This document shows, one piece after another, positions 1 through 9,670 of a DNA stretch of 64,000 nucleotides (the first letter of the stretch is position 1; the number at the start of each line of letters is the position of its first letter). The stretch covers positions 308,924 through 372,923 of the forward strand of contig CAWEYT010000015.1 of the NCBI GenBank assembly GCA_963813375.1, in the 5' to 3' direction. Origin of the DNA: DASTFY01 sp963813375 (GTDB lineage Bacteria; Actinomycetota; Acidimicrobiia; Acidimicrobiales; Ilumatobacteraceae). The notes under the pieces were generated by a model, which made no database searches, had not been told where the DNA came from, and was given only the letters and a program-made list of their open reading frames with translations. The position numbers and the translations under genes are program-made.

Positions 1-2
1 TG

Positions 3-386
3 AGCGACTTCGCCGGCCAGCGGCTGGTGCTCAACATCTTCCCCAGCATCGACACGCCGACATGCGCAGCGAGCGTCCGGCGGTTCAACGAGGCCGCGGG
101 CAACCTCGACAACACCACGATCCTCAACGTCTCGATGGACCTGCCGTTCGCCCAGGCGAGGTTCTGCGGCGTCGAGGGCCTCTCCAACGTCGTGAACGGC
201 TCCGACTTCCGCGACGGCAGCTTCGGAGAGGCGTACGGCGTCCGTCTCGTCGACGGCAAGCTCGAAGGGCTGTTCGCCCGGGCGGTCGTCGTGGTGGGCG
301 AGGACGGCAACGTGCTCCACACCGAGCTCGTCCCCGAGATCGCCCAGGAGCCGGACTACGACGCCGCCCTCGCCGCGCTCCAGTAG
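3..386 (+). CDS. tpx: thiol peroxidase, 5'-truncated by window edge
   Basis: This is the C-terminal 127 residues of an atypical 2-Cys peroxiredoxin, a cytoplasmic enzyme that reduces alkyl hydroperoxides and H2O2 using thioredoxin. The peroxidatic cysteine lies in DTPTCAASVRRF (visible residue 21) and the resolving cysteine in ARFCGVEG (visible residue 55). Their spacing of 34 residues matches the Cys61/Cys95 pair of E. coli Tpx. The reading frame is open to the first base, so the start codon and roughly 40 residues lie upstream of the window. The gene ends with TAG, followed by a long hairpin at 444-492. Confidence 0.93.
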   Translation, partial: SDFAGQRLVLNIFPSIDTPTCAASVRRFNEAAGNLDNTTILNVSMDLPFAQARFCGVEGLSNVVNGSDFRDGSFGEAYGVRLVDGKLEGLFARAVVVVGEDGNVLHTELVPEIAQEPDYDAALAALQ

Positions 387-443
387 CGAGCACCGGCCGG
401 TCGGCTCGGGCCGCGCGCACCGCTCGCCCGCGTCACCTGGGGC

Positions 444-492
444 ACGGAGGTGTCAGGTTGTGACGCGCGGTGTCACTTCGCGACACCTCCGT
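444..492. repeat. nested palindrome D (possible tpx terminator)
   Basis: Outer arms ACGGAGGTGTC (444-454) and GACACCTCCGT (482-492) are perfectly complementary over 11 bp. A second stem, GTGAC (460-464) with GTCAC (472-476), sits inside. There is no U-tract, so intrinsic termination is only a guess. The two-level architecture resembles the other intergenic palindromes of this window. Confidence 0.6.
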
Positions 493-583
493 TCGAATGG
501 TGACGCCGGGCGCGGCTCGGTATTGGTCATGGCTAGAGCTGCCCGAGGTGGCGCCGGCTGTAGCGCTGCCTAGCATCGACGGC

Positions 584-1036
584 GTGGGCGACTGGCTGGC
601 CGACAACGAGTGGGTCGTGTGGCTCCTCGGTGCCCTGGTGCTCGGCGGCATCGAGCTGGCCACGCTGGACCTGGTCTTCCTCATGCTGGCCGCCGGTGCC
701 CTGGCCGGCTCGGTGACGGCGGCGGTCGGCGCGCCGTTCCTCGTCCAGGTCCTCGTGGCCTCGGTCGTCGCCATCGCCATGCTCGCCGTCGTCCGCCCGA
801 TCGCCCTGCGCCACCTGAAGACGCCCCATGAGCTGCGGACCGGCGTCGACGCGCTGATCGGGCGCGAGGCCATCACGCTCGAGCGGGTCGACTTCCACAG
901 CGGGCGGGTGAAGCTGGCCGGTGAGGTGTGGAGCGCGCGGACGATGGACGGATCGTTGGTGATCGAGCCAGGCCGCACGGTGGACGTGTTGCGCATCGAC
1001 GGGGCCGTCGCCGTCGTCTTCGAGCTCGAGCAGTAG
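584..1036 (+). CDS. NfeD-family membrane protein
   Basis: NfeD-type protein partnering the band-7 protein encoded immediately downstream. Two or three hydrophobic segments occupy the first ~70 residues (WVVWLLGALVLGGIELATLD, then VLVASVVAIAMLAVV). The C-terminal OB-fold part follows, with a GREA motif and a hydrophobic beta-rich end. NfeD proteins form membrane complexes with SPFH/stomatin proteins. I chose the GTG at 584 because it gives the usual ~150-residue length with the membrane segment near the N-terminus, and because a TAGCAT -10-like box (571-576) lies 7 nt upstream, fitting a leaderless mRNA. In-frame starts at 470 and 497 are alternatives, but 470 lies inside the upstream palindrome. 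Confidence 0.8.
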   Translation: MGDWLADNEWVVWLLGALVLGGIELATLDLVFLMLAAGALAGSVTAAVGAPFLVQVLVASVVAIAMLAVVRPIALRHLKTPHELRTGVDALIGREAITLERVDFHSGRVKLAGEVWSARTMDGSLVIEPGRTVDVLRIDGAVAVVFELEQ

Positions 1037-1046
1037 GAGGGACGAG

Positions 1047-1974
1047 GTGAGCTCCGTGGCTCTGCCGATCATCGCCGGTGTGATCCTGCTGCGTGGTCCT
1101 CGTGGGCCTGGTGCGGACCGTGCGCATCATCCCGCAGGCGCGGGCCGGGATCGTCGAGCGCCTCGGTCGCTACAGCCGGACGCTCCCCCCGGGCCTGTCG
1201 CTCCTGGTCCCCTTCGTCGACCGGCTCAAGCCGCTCCTGGACCTGCGGGAGCAGGTGGTGTCGTTCCCGCCCCAACCGGTCATCACCGCCGACAACCTCG
1301 TGGTGTCGATCGACACCGTCGTGTACTTCCAGGTGACCGACCCCCGTGCCGCGACCTATGAGATCGCCGACTACATCCAGGGGGTCGAGCAGCTCACGGT
1401 CACGACGCTGCGCAACGTCGTGGGCGGGCTGCACCTCGAGCAGACCCTGACCTCGCGCGACGAGATCAACGCCCAGCTCCGCGGAGTGCTCGACGAGGCG
1501 ACGGGCAAGTGGGGCATCCGCGTGAACCGGGTGGAGCTGAAGGCCATCGACCCGCCGGCCAGCATCCAGGACTCGATGGAGAAGCAGATGCGGGCCGAGC
1601 GCGACCGGCGGGCCGTCATCCTCACGGCCGAGGGGAGCAAGCAGTCCCAGATCCTCACCGCCGAGGGCGAGCGCCAAGCCGCCATCCTCCGGGCCGAGGG
1701 CGACGCCCAGGCCCGCGTCGTCCGGGCCCGGGCCGAGGCCGAGGCCATCGGCGCCGTCTTCAAGGCCATCCACGAGGGTGATGCCGACCCGAAGCTGCTC
1801 GCCTACCAGTACCTGCAGACCCTGCCCCAGATCGCGCAGGGGAGCGCCAACAAGGTCTGGATCGTGCCCAGCGAGCTCGGCGAGGCGTTGCGCTCCATCG
1901 GGTCCGTGCTGGGTGGGTCGCCGTCCGACGATCGGTCCGACGCGCCCCCGCCGCCCCCTCCCGCCCGTCCCTGA
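1047..1974 (+). CDS. SPFH/band-7 (stomatin/paraslipin-like) protein, one apparent +1 frameshift
   Basis: Membrane-anchored SPFH scaffold protein paired with NfeD; the two probably form one microdomain complex. The GTG at 1047 follows GGAGGGACGAG and lies 10 bp after the nfeD stop. The first residues (SSVALPIIAGVILL) are in one frame and continue as VVLVGLVRTVRIIPQ one frame on, so a single extra base near 1092 must be skipped to build the N-terminal membrane helix. The SPFH domain follows (PPGLSLLVPFVDR, PVITADNLVVSIDTVVYFQV). Next comes an Ala/Glu-rich coiled coil with repeated TAEG and RAEG units. The end is an acidic, proline-rich tail. The total fits 308 residues. Confidence 0.85.
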
Positions 1975-1992
1975 CGTGGGTCGGCGGCGAGG

Positions 1993-2022
1993 TTGACCGC
2001 CGACCGTGGTGGTTGGTACATC
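1993..2022 (+). promoter_or_regulatory. candidate promoter for the diiron protein gene
   Basis: TTGACC (1993-1998) is followed after 17-18 nt by GTACAT/TACATC (2016-2022). The ATG at 2029 is 7 nt further on, which would make the transcript leaderless. Assigned by eye from sigma-70 consensus similarity only. Confidence 0.4.
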
Positions 2023-2028
2023 GTACGG

Positions 2029-2866
2029 ATGACCACGGAACTGCTACGGCGCCGCCCGTTCAGACGACGTGGACGACGAGTTCGACATCGACGCCTTCAA
2101 ATCGAGATCCGCGCCGGTCTCCCTGGAGGGCATCGACCTCGACAGCTTCCGGGACCAGCCCCTCGATCCCGATTCGCTGCGCTGCCTCCGCTACATGCAC
2201 GACGTCGAGTACCACACGGTCTGCTACCTCCGCGACCTGCTCGTGACGCCGGCCCACCGGGATCCCACCGTCACCACCTTCCTCACCCTGTGGAACGTCG
2301 AGGAGATGTACCACGGCGAAGCCATCGGGGCCGTCCTCGCCGCGCACGGCGAACCGGCGGGCCGGCCCCGGGTCGGATCGACACGCCAGCGCTTGCGGCG
2401 CTTCGACCGGCTCGCACCCGCCGCCCACACCGTCGGCTCGCTGCTGGTGGGCCAGGCCTGGACGGCGGTGCACATGACGTGGGGAGCCGTCAACGAATGG
2501 ACGGCCCAGGCCGGCTATGCGCGCCTGGGGCAGCGGGCCGAGCACCCGGCGCTGAGCACCCTCCTCGCCCGCATCATGCGCCAGGAGGGCCGTCACGCCG
2601 ACTTCTACGCTCGGCAGGCGGAGCGCCGGCTGCGCGTGGACGCCCGGGCGCGCTGGCTCACCCGGACCGCGCTGCGCCGGTGGTGGGCGCCGGTCGGCTC
2701 CACGCTCCTGCCCCGCAGCGAGGTGGCATTCCTGGCCGGCCATCTCTTCACGGGCCGCGAGGGCCGCGCCATGACCGAGCGGATCGATCGTCGGTTGGAC
2801 CAACTCCCCGGCCTGGGTGGCTTGCACCTGGCCACCGGCGCGGTGGAGCGCCTGACGATCGCCTGA
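2029..2866 (+). CDS. ferritin-like diiron protein, one apparent +1 frameshift near the start
   Basis: Helical protein of about 278 residues with the hallmark of a diiron four-helix bundle. The motif set is EYHTVCYLRD, an ExxH in EEMYHGEAI, VNEWTAQAGY, and a second ExxH in RQEGRHADFY. This suits an acyl-ACP desaturase-like or rubrerythrin-like carboxylate-bridged diiron enzyme; the substrate is unknown. The ATG at 2029 begins MTTELLR, and one extra base near 2050 has to be ignored to continue as AARSDDVDDEFDIDAF. Without that, translation could only begin at the GTG at 2069. The gene is monocistronic, with the converging SLOG gene ending 45 bp downstream. Family and iron ligands are seen; function is inferred. 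Confidence 0.65.
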
Positions 2867-2911
2867 GGGGCGGTCCAGCGCCGGGCCGTCAGCCGGGCGC
2901 AGTCAGCGCGG

Positions 2912-3502
2912 TCACGCCTCGGGAACGAGGCGGCCGTCGGCGGGATCGATGATGGCGACGGTGGCGCCCATCGCGCGCGCCCGGTCGACGAAGTCCGACG
3001 TCCCGCCGGGACCGTCGCCCGGCGCACGGTCCCAGACGGCCAGAGCCCGCAGTCGGGGCGCGGCGGACTGCGCGACGGCGAGCAGCCAGTCGTTGTTGCG
3101 CTCGAAGGCGGCCTCCGGTGTCGGTGCCGGACCGAGCTCGTCGGGCTGGAACCGCGTGGCGCACGTGGCGCGAAGGACGCGGTACCGCTCCTCCCAGTCG
3201 GTCCCGGGAAGGCGGACCGAGCCCGGCACGAAGTCCTCGTCGCGCTGGGCGACGAGCAGCCAGACCTCGCCTCCCGCTGCGCGCGCGAGCTCCGCGGCGA
3301 TGATGTCGGTGCCCCGCGCCCCGCCGGACACGAGGAGCGTGCCCGGACCGACACCCCACCCGTCGAAGACCTCGGCGATCGTCTTCGTCACGACCGCCTC
3401 GGCCTCCGGAGGGAACCGGGGGGCGGAGCGATCCGGGTGGTCGATCATGTGCCCGCTCACGACGATCGCCTGGTGGAGGAACGGGATCCCGCCGTCCGAC
3501 AC
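2912..3502 (-). CDS. SLOG-fold (Rossmann-like) putative nucleotide-sensing protein
   Basis: About 196 residues. The SLOG signature is clear: AIVVSGHMID near the N-terminus, the loop LLVSGGARGTDIIAAELA in the middle, and GGTSDFVDRARAMGATV near the end. SLOG proteins (LOG/DprA/TRPM-like) bind nucleotides or nucleotide-derived ligands and often occur in conflict systems. It is the last gene of the patatin-MBL-SLOG set, 7 bp after the MBL stop and in the same orientation. The start is uncertain: GTG at 3502 has a weak GGGCGGA ahead of it, and GTG or ATG codons a little downstream are possible. No catalytic residues can be assigned, and its role as ligand sensor is inferred. Confidence 0.65.
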   Translation of the reverse strand: MSDGGIPFLHQAIVVSGHMIDHPDRSAPRFPPEAEAVVTKTIAEVFDGWGVGPGTLLVSGGARGTDIIAAELARAAGGEVWLLVAQRDEDFVPGSVRLPGTDWEERYRVLRATCATRFQPDELGPAPTPEAAFERNNDWLLAVAQSAAPRLRALAVWDRAPGDGPGGTSDFVDRARAMGATVAIIDPADGRLVPEA

Positions 3503-3509
3503 GTCCGCC

Positions 3510-4607
3510 CTAGACCTCGATGGTGAGGTGCCCGTCCCGGCCATAGACGGCCTGGATGCCGATGCGCGCGCACTCGACGGGGTCGGTCCAGGCGCGGGTG
3601 GTGTCGGAGTCGTAGTTGAAGTACACGGTCGGGCACTTCGCCCCGCCGGGCCGCCCGAGCAGCTCGATCGCTTCGACGTCGGGGTGGTTGAAGTACTGGC
3701 CGTTCGTGGACACCACGAACCGGTCGCAGTCGACCAGACCCAGCAGGTCGCGCGAGACGTTGCCCGCGCTGCCGTGGTGGGCGAGCTTGAACACGTCGAC
3801 CTTGACCCGCTCGGTCCCCTCTCGCTCGGCGGCCGCGCGGAGGGCATCGACCATCACCCGGGCGTGGGCGTCGCCGGCCAGCAGCAGGCGCCGGCCCTCG
3901 GCCTCGAAGACCACGGCGATGCTCGATCCGTTGGCGACAGCCCGGTCGCTGCCCAGCTTGGGCCGGGCCCGCACCGGGGGACCGCCCCGGGATCGCACGC
4001 CCTCCTCGGGCGGCTCGTACCGGCCGCTGGCCTCCAGCCGGCGGGCGACGGCTGCGCTGTCGCCCGGGGCGAAGCCTGCCTCGGTGACGGTCCGGTCCCA
4101 CTCGCGCCGGAGGCGGGTGAGCTCTGTCTCCGTCGGGCACAGCACCGACAGCGTGGCCCCGCCCGGGAGCGAGATCGGGTGGTCGAGGTCCTGTCCGGCC
4201 ACACCGCCGGCGAAGGTGGTGTTCCAGCGCCGGGTCCTGAGGAGGTCGGTCAGGAACTCGCCCTGGAGCGGTCCCCGGTCGCCCGGGCGGGGCGGCGCCG
4301 GGATCGCGGAGCCGGAGATCTGCGGCCAGCCGTTGAACCACACCTCGCGCACCTTGAGGCCGAGCGCCTCGTCCTGCATGAGCTTGAGCATCCCGTCGAT
4401 GTGGTCGGCATCGATGTGGGTGACGATCGCGAGGTCGAAGCGTCGCTGTGATTCGGGGAGCGACAGCAGGTGGGCGCGCAGGCCCTCCTCGTACTTCGGG
4501 GCGGGGCCACCATCGATGAGGATCCGCCGCCGCCGGCTCCGGGGTCCGTGCGTGACGATGAGGGCGTCGCCGTGCCCCGCGGGAAGGACGTCGAGGGTCA
4601 CGGTCAC
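3510..4607 (-). CDS. ComEC-type metallo-beta-lactamase-fold hydrolase
   Basis: Soluble MBL-fold protein of 365 residues without membrane segments. Metal ligands are visible as THIDADHIDG (His64, Asp66, Asp68, His69), an Asp in LLAGDAHARVM, and LAHHGSAGNVS near residue 270, the pattern of ComEC C-terminal domains. Such domains are predicted nucleases or phosphodiesterases. The start is GTG at 4607, overlapping the patatin stop (GTGA), so the two are translationally coupled. A loop between the two halves carries a long charged insertion (about residues 155-215). The coupling to a phospholipase and a SLOG protein suggests processing of a nucleotide signal, but that is inference. Confidence 0.8.
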   Translation of the reverse strand: MTVTLDVLPAGHGDALIVTHGPRSRRRRILIDGGPAPKYEEGLRAHLLSLPESQRRFDLAIVTHIDADHIDGMLKLMQDEALGLKVREVWFNGWPQISGSAIPAPPRPGDRGPLQGEFLTDLLRTRRWNTTFAGGVAGQDLDHPISLPGGATLSVLCPTETELTRLRREWDRTVTEAGFAPGDSAAVARRLEASGRYEPPEEGVRSRGGPPVRARPKLGSDRAVANGSSIAVVFEAEGRRLLLAGDAHARVMVDALRAAAEREGTERVKVDVFKLAHHGSAGNVSRDLLGLVDCDRFVVSTNGQYFNHPDVEAIELLGRPGGAKCPTVYFNYDSDTTRAWTDPVECARIGIQAVYGRDGHLTIEV

Positions 4608-6208
4608 GAGGTCACCGCCGGTTGGCAGATCTGCTCGAACCGGTCGCGGGAGAGGCGCGCGGGATCCGGTGGCGCCCCGATGCCGTGCACCACCCACACG
4701 CTGATCCAGGTGAGCACGTAGGAGTGCCAGAGCAGGCGGGACGCATCGTCGACGCTCAGCCGCCCGAGTGTCGTCTTGACGCCACCGTTGGCGTCGGCGA
4801 TGCGGGTCCACCCGGCCTCGTCGGCCAGCTCGAGGAGCGCGGCGCGAGCCACCTCGGCCCGGGCCTTCTGCTCGTCGTCACCGTGCATGGCGAAGCGTCC
4901 CACCACCGCGAGGGGTGAGGTCGTGATGTGGACCAGGGTTCCCCGCCCACCCGCGCCCGAGCCGGTGGCGTCGGCCGTCGACACGAACCGCTTGCGGCGG
5001 TGGCTCGTCGAGACGTCGTAGAGGATGTCGATGGTGCGCGTCAGCCCGGGAAGGTCGGACAGCATCTGCCCGCCCTTCCACGGTGTCCAGCCGGCCGACT
5101 TGCCCGCGTTCACGATGATCAGGAGCTCGGCGCGCCCGTTCGCGTCCAACGGGGAACCTTGGCGCGCCGCGCGCTCGCGGTAGCCCTGTTCCCACTGGTC
5201 GGCCATGTTGTCGTACACGCCGCCGTCGTTGACGACCAGGCGCTCGATCGGTTGGTCGGGGAAGCCAGGGCGATCGAGGTCGTAGCTGCGCGAGAGGTGG
5301 AAGGCGTCGTTGCCTCTGTTGTGCAGCGTTCGGGGCGGGAACGCGCCGGGCAGGCAGGCGGAGCACTGGACGGCCACGGCCAGCGGCAGATCGCCCGGGG
5401 TGCCGAAGCCGATCCGGTAGCCGGAGACCAGCCGCGGCGTGAGGTAGAGCGCGTCGCCGGACTGGAGATCGGTGGCGCAGAAGACGTGGTGCACCGATGG
5501 CCGGTCGACCTCCCGCAGCAGCGCCGGCGCTCCCCGGCCGCTGAAGTGGGCCTGCGCCAGGCCTCGCCCCACCACGTCGCCGCGGCCGCTGAAGACCCGC
5601 AGGAAGACGAGGACCGCCAGCTTGGCCAGGACCGTCACCACGACGACGGCCAGGACCAGACCCCAGCCGTGGGCCCACGTCGTGATCGCGGTCAGCACGG
5701 CGACCGGCACGCCGATCAACGCCAGGAGCAGGACCAACAGCCGGCGCAGGTTGGCCGGCATGCCCATGCCCGTGAGCTTTCCCTGCATGGCGATGCCGAC
5801 CACGAGGCCCACCACGCCGAGGAGGAGGAACCACCACGGGGGGACCTCCCGGCCGGCCAGCAGGTAGGCGACGAGGAGGCCGAGCACGCTGCCGACCGCG
5901 AGGACGGCCGCCGCGAGGAAGCGCACGAGAAAGCCATCGGTCGGCGCGCCGAACCAGAACAGCCCGACACCGGTGATCTGCCGCATCAGCCGCTGGAGCG
6001 CGGTCTCGACGTCCGCCGGTGCGGAGGAGCCGAGGTCGACGTCGTGCGCGAGGACCCCGTTCGTGATGGACCCGCCCGACACCGACGAAACGGAGGTCAG
6101 GTCGTGGGCGAGACCGGCGTCGCTGACCGCGAGCATCGTGCCTGCTCCCCACACCGTGGCGCGGTGGCCGCCGCCCGACATGGCCACCCCGATGCGCACG
6201 GCCGTCAC
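4604..6208 (-). CDS. patatin-like phospholipase with membrane helices
   Basis: Predicted lipid acyl hydrolase of 534 residues. The oxyanion motif SGGGHRAT is at residues 11-18, the nucleophile Ser44 lies in SSVSGGS, and the catalytic Asp in NDGGVYDN about two thirds through. Between them lies an unusual insertion of about four hydrophobic segments (FLVRFLAAAVLAVGSVLGLL, WWFLLLGVVGLVVGIAM, LLVLLLALIGVPVAVLTAI, GLVLAVVVVTVLAKLAVLV). This places the enzyme in the membrane. It is the first gene of a tight minus-strand set followed by the MBL and SLOG genes. Patatins are effectors in several anti-phage systems (for example CapV of CBASS), but no cyclase or other known sensor is next to this one. 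Confidence 0.85.
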   Translation of the reverse strand: MTAVRIGVAMSGGGHRATVWGAGTMLAVSDAGLAHDLTSVSSVSGGSITNGVLAHDVDLGSSAPADVETALQRLMRQITGVGLFWFGAPTDGFLVRFLAAAVLAVGSVLGLLVAYLLAGREVPPWWFLLLGVVGLVVGIAMQGKLTGMGMPANLRRLLVLLLALIGVPVAVLTAITTWAHGWGLVLAVVVVTVLAKLAVLVFLRVFSGRGDVVGRGLAQAHFSGRGAPALLREVDRPSVHHVFCATDLQSGDALYLTPRLVSGYRIGFGTPGDLPLAVAVQCSACLPGAFPPRTLHNRGNDAFHLSRSYDLDRPGFPDQPIERLVVNDGGVYDNMADQWEQGYRERAARQGSPLDANGRAELLIIVNAGKSAGWTPWKGGQMLSDLPGLTRTIDILYDVSTSHRRKRFVSTADATGSGAGGRGTLVHITTSPLAVVGRFAMHGDDEQKARAEVARAALLELADEAGWTRIADANGGVKTTLGRLSVDDASRLLWHSYVLTWISVWVVHGIGAPPDPARLSRDRFEQICQPAVTS

Positions 6209-6281
6209 CGTACAGCGCGCCTCCAGACCGACCGGTCGACCTCGGCGCGGTCCGCGAGCGACGAGGCGGGCGGGCCGATGG

Positions 6282-7555
6282 TCAGACGGGTGCGGGGGTG
6301 CCGGGCTGTTCCGCCGCCCGACCGTCGGGGTCCCAGCGGTAGCGGGTGAACGCGGGCAGCAGCACCGCGGCGATCACGGCACCGACCACGCAGGCCAGGC
6401 CACCGCTGGCCGCCGAGAATCGCACGCTCGTCAGTCGGGCCATGACGCCCGCTTCGACGTCGCCCAGCACCGGGCCGGTCCGGACGTTCGCCCACGCGAT
6501 GCCGCCGAGGCGCCCGCGGTACTCGTCCGAGATGAGGGTGGCCCAGATCGTCCGCCTGAAGATCACGCTGAACAGGTCGGCGGCGCCGGCGAGGGCGAGG
6601 AACAGCACGGCCCACCAGATCCCCGGGCTGATGCCGAACGCGAAGATGGCCAGGCCCCAGATGATGGCGGAACCGATGACGCCGAGGCCGTGGCGGCGGA
6701 TGTGGCCGGTCCATCCCGACAGCACGCTGGCCAGCAGGGCGCCGAGCGCCGGCGCGGCGTAGAGGAAGCCGAGGTACTGGTCACCTCCGAACTCGTCGGC
6801 GAAGAACGGGAACAGCGCGCGCGGCATCCCGAACACCATGGCGATGAAGTCCACGATGTAGGTGCCCTGCAGCACCGGTTTGCCCTTGAGGTAGCGGAAG
6901 CCGTCCGCGATGGCGCGGAGGCCGGCCTGCGGCGCGCCGGGCGACGGTGGGACCGGCCCCAACATGACGAGCGACCCCAGCGAGGCGACGTAGGTGACCA
7001 CGGCGAACAGGTAGGCGAGCTGTGCGTTCCCCCCGGCGGCGATGAGGAGACCGCCGATGGTCGGGCCGATGATGGCGGCCAGGCTGTAGCTGCTGCTCTC
7101 CAGCGCGCTCGCCGCCGGGTAGTAGCGCTCACCGACGAGCCTCGGGGTGATGGCCCACAGCGACGGCTGGCCGAGCGAGCTGAAGACCGCGACGAGGGCG
7201 GCGAGGACGTAGACCGCGGCGAGGTTGGGGTGGTCCAGATGGGCGTTGAGCAGCAAGCCGGCGGCGACGACGAGCTGGCCGGTGTCGCAGATGACGAGCA
7301 CCTTCCTCCGGTCGGCGGCATCGGCCAGGGCACCACCGAACAGCGAGAGGAACACCAGGGGGATGAGCTCGACCGCCCCGATGAGCCCGACGGCGGCCGG
7401 CGAGCCGGTGAGCTCCTTGACCTGCCAGGCGACGACGATGACCGTCGCCTGCGCGCCCATCTGGGCGACGAAGTGGCCGAGGAAGAGGATCCGGAAGCGG
7501 GGCGAGACCCGCAGGGGCGACAGGTCGATGGCGACCCGTCGCCTCCTCGTCCCCG

Positions 7556-7559
<4 letters not shown>
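6282..7559 (-). CDS. MFS transporter
   Basis: Major facilitator of 425 residues with about twelve hydrophobic segments. Typical MFS features are visible: GGALADAADRRKVLV between helices 2 and 3, a proline/glycine-rich helix 5 (AAIIGPTIGGLL), and a central cytoplasmic loop near residue 210. It resembles the multidrug/enterobactin-exporter-like branch. The GTG start at 7559 overlaps the ogt stop (GTGA), so it is coupled to alkylation-repair genes and may export a toxic substrate. That role is inferred from position only. Confidence 0.85.
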
Positions 7560-8077
<518 letters not shown>

Positions 8078-8141
8078 GGTGGAACTCCTGGGGTCGAACG
8101 GGATGGAGGGGATCGTGAGGGCTCGTCGTGAGGGCTGGGGG

Positions 8142-9605
8142 TCAGGCGAGGCTGGCCCACAGGTGGTGGAGGGCGTACGAGCGCCAGGGGCGCCAGGCCT
8201 TCGCCCGGTCGGCGGCCGACGCCGGATCGGCGGGGATGCCGAGACGTTCGAGCGCCCGCCGCACGCCGAGGTCGCTGGGAAGGAACACGTCGGGATCGCC
8301 CAATCCCCGAAGGGCGATGTAGGCCGCGGTCCACGGGCCGATCCCGGAGAGCGCGGTCAACTGCTCCTCGAGCGCGGCGCGGTCCGTGCCGGCGTCGATG
8401 GAGATCGATCCGTCGTCGAGCCGGCCGGCCAGCACGCGCAGGGTGCGCCGCCGGGACTCGGGCATGGCGAGGACCGCCGGATCGGCGACGGCGACGGCAC
8501 CGGCCTCCGGGAAGAGGTGGGTCAGCCCGCCGTCCGGCGCCGGGAGGGGAGTGCCCGTCGCCCACACGAGCCGGGCGGTGTGGGTGCGGGCGGCGACGAC
8601 GGACACCTGTTGCCCGAGGACGGCTCGGACGGCCAGCTCCGCCCCGTCGACGTGTCCGGGCGAGCGGCGGCCGGGGGACTTGGCCACCAGCGGCGCCAGG
8701 AGCGCGTCAGCCTCCAGCAGGTCGCTGACGGCGATGGGGTCGGCATCGAGATCCATCAGGCGCCGCGACCGCTGGACGGCGCTGGCCAAGTCCCGGAGAT
8801 CGGACAGGCGCACCGCGCACCGCACGTGGTCGGGCGCGGGCGTCAACTCGACCACCGCGGGTCCGTGGGGCAGGCGGAGCGTGCGGCGGTACGTCCCGCC
8901 GACCAGTTCCTCGATGCCGGGCACGGCACGAGGGCCGAGGAAGGCGAGCAGCCCGTCGCCGTCGAATGGCTGGCGCACCGGGAGGCGCAACCGCACGGTG
9001 CCCGGCACCGTGCCGCTCACGGCGGACCCGTCGGGGCGTCGTCGCAAGGCCTTGGCGCGCAGCTCGGTCGGCGTGGTGGCGAAGACTTCGCGGACCGTGT
9101 CGTTGAACTGGCGGATGCTGGCGAAGCCGGCGCCGAAGGCCACCTGCGCGAACGGCAGGTCCGTGGTCTCGATCAGCACCCTGGCCGTCTGCGCCCGTTG
9201 GGCCCGGGCCAGGGCGATCGGCCCGGCGCCCACCTCGGCCACGAGCTGGCGGTGGAGGTGGCGCTCGCTGTACCCGAGGCGATCGGCCAGCCCGCGTACG
9301 CCGTCGCGGTCGACGACGCCGTCCGCGATGAGGCGCATGGCCCGCCCGACCACGTCGGCCCGGACGTTCCACTCCGGAGAGCCCGGGGTGGCGTCGGGGC
9401 GGCAGCGCTTGCAGGCCCGGAAGCCGGCGAGCTGCGCGGCGGCCGCCGTCGGGTAGAAGCGCACGTTGGCCCGCTTGGGGGTGATGGCAGGGCAGCTCGG
9501 CCGGCAGTAGATGCCGGTCGACGTCACGCCCGTGAAGAACCACCCGTCGAAGCGGGCATCCTTGGCCTGCACGGCCCGGTAGCAACGCTCGAAGTCCTGC
9601 AGCAC
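8142..9605 (-). CDS. alkA: bifunctional Ada-like regulator / AlkA-type DNA-3-methyladenine glycosylase
   Basis: 487-residue multidomain protein. Residues 1-80 are an Ada zinc/methyl-acceptor domain with cysteines in YCRPSCPA and CKRCRPDA. Residues ~85-185 are an AraC-type helix-turn-helix (LADRLGYSERHLHRQLV, FGAGFASIRQFNDTVREVF). The rest is AlkA, with its N-terminal domain, the helix-hairpin-helix LTALSGIGPWTAAYIALRG and the catalytic Asp in PDVFLPSDLGV. It excises alkylated bases and may sense methyl phosphotriesters to activate its own operon (alkA-ogt-MFS), as known for this fusion family. Start GTG at 9605. The upstream 230 bp hold a decamer repeat and a large palindrome. Confidence 0.93.
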   Translation of the reverse strand: MLQDFERCYRAVQAKDARFDGWFFTGVTSTGIYCRPSCPAITPKRANVRFYPTAAAAQLAGFRACKRCRPDATPGSPEWNVRADVVGRAMRLIADGVVDRDGVRGLADRLGYSERHLHRQLVAEVGAGPIALARAQRAQTARVLIETTDLPFAQVAFGAGFASIRQFNDTVREVFATTPTELRAKALRRRPDGSAVSGTVPGTVRLRLPVRQPFDGDGLLAFLGPRAVPGIEELVGGTYRRTLRLPHGPAVVELTPAPDHVRCAVRLSDLRDLASAVQRSRRLMDLDADPIAVSDLLEADALLAPLVAKSPGRRSPGHVDGAELAVRAVLGQQVSVVAARTHTARLVWATGTPLPAPDGGLTHLFPEAGAVAVADPAVLAMPESRRRTLRVLAGRLDDGSISIDAGTDRAALEEQLTALSGIGPWTAAYIALRGLGDPDVFLPSDLGVRRALERLGIPADPASAADRAKAWRPWRSYALHHLWASLA

Positions 9606-9670
9606 GTCACGATGGTGACAGGGTGGGCGCCCGCTGGCTAGCGGAAATCGGACGGGTAGGTCCGGCCGCC

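Noticed and set aside
2949..4451. Long plus-strand frame opposite the SLOG and MBL genes
   Set aside because: Low-complexity Arg/Pro/Ala-rich shadow of the minus-strand genes, no ribosome site and no family match. Other long antisense frames (for example 22060-24492 minus, 26766-29420 minus) were rejected likewise.
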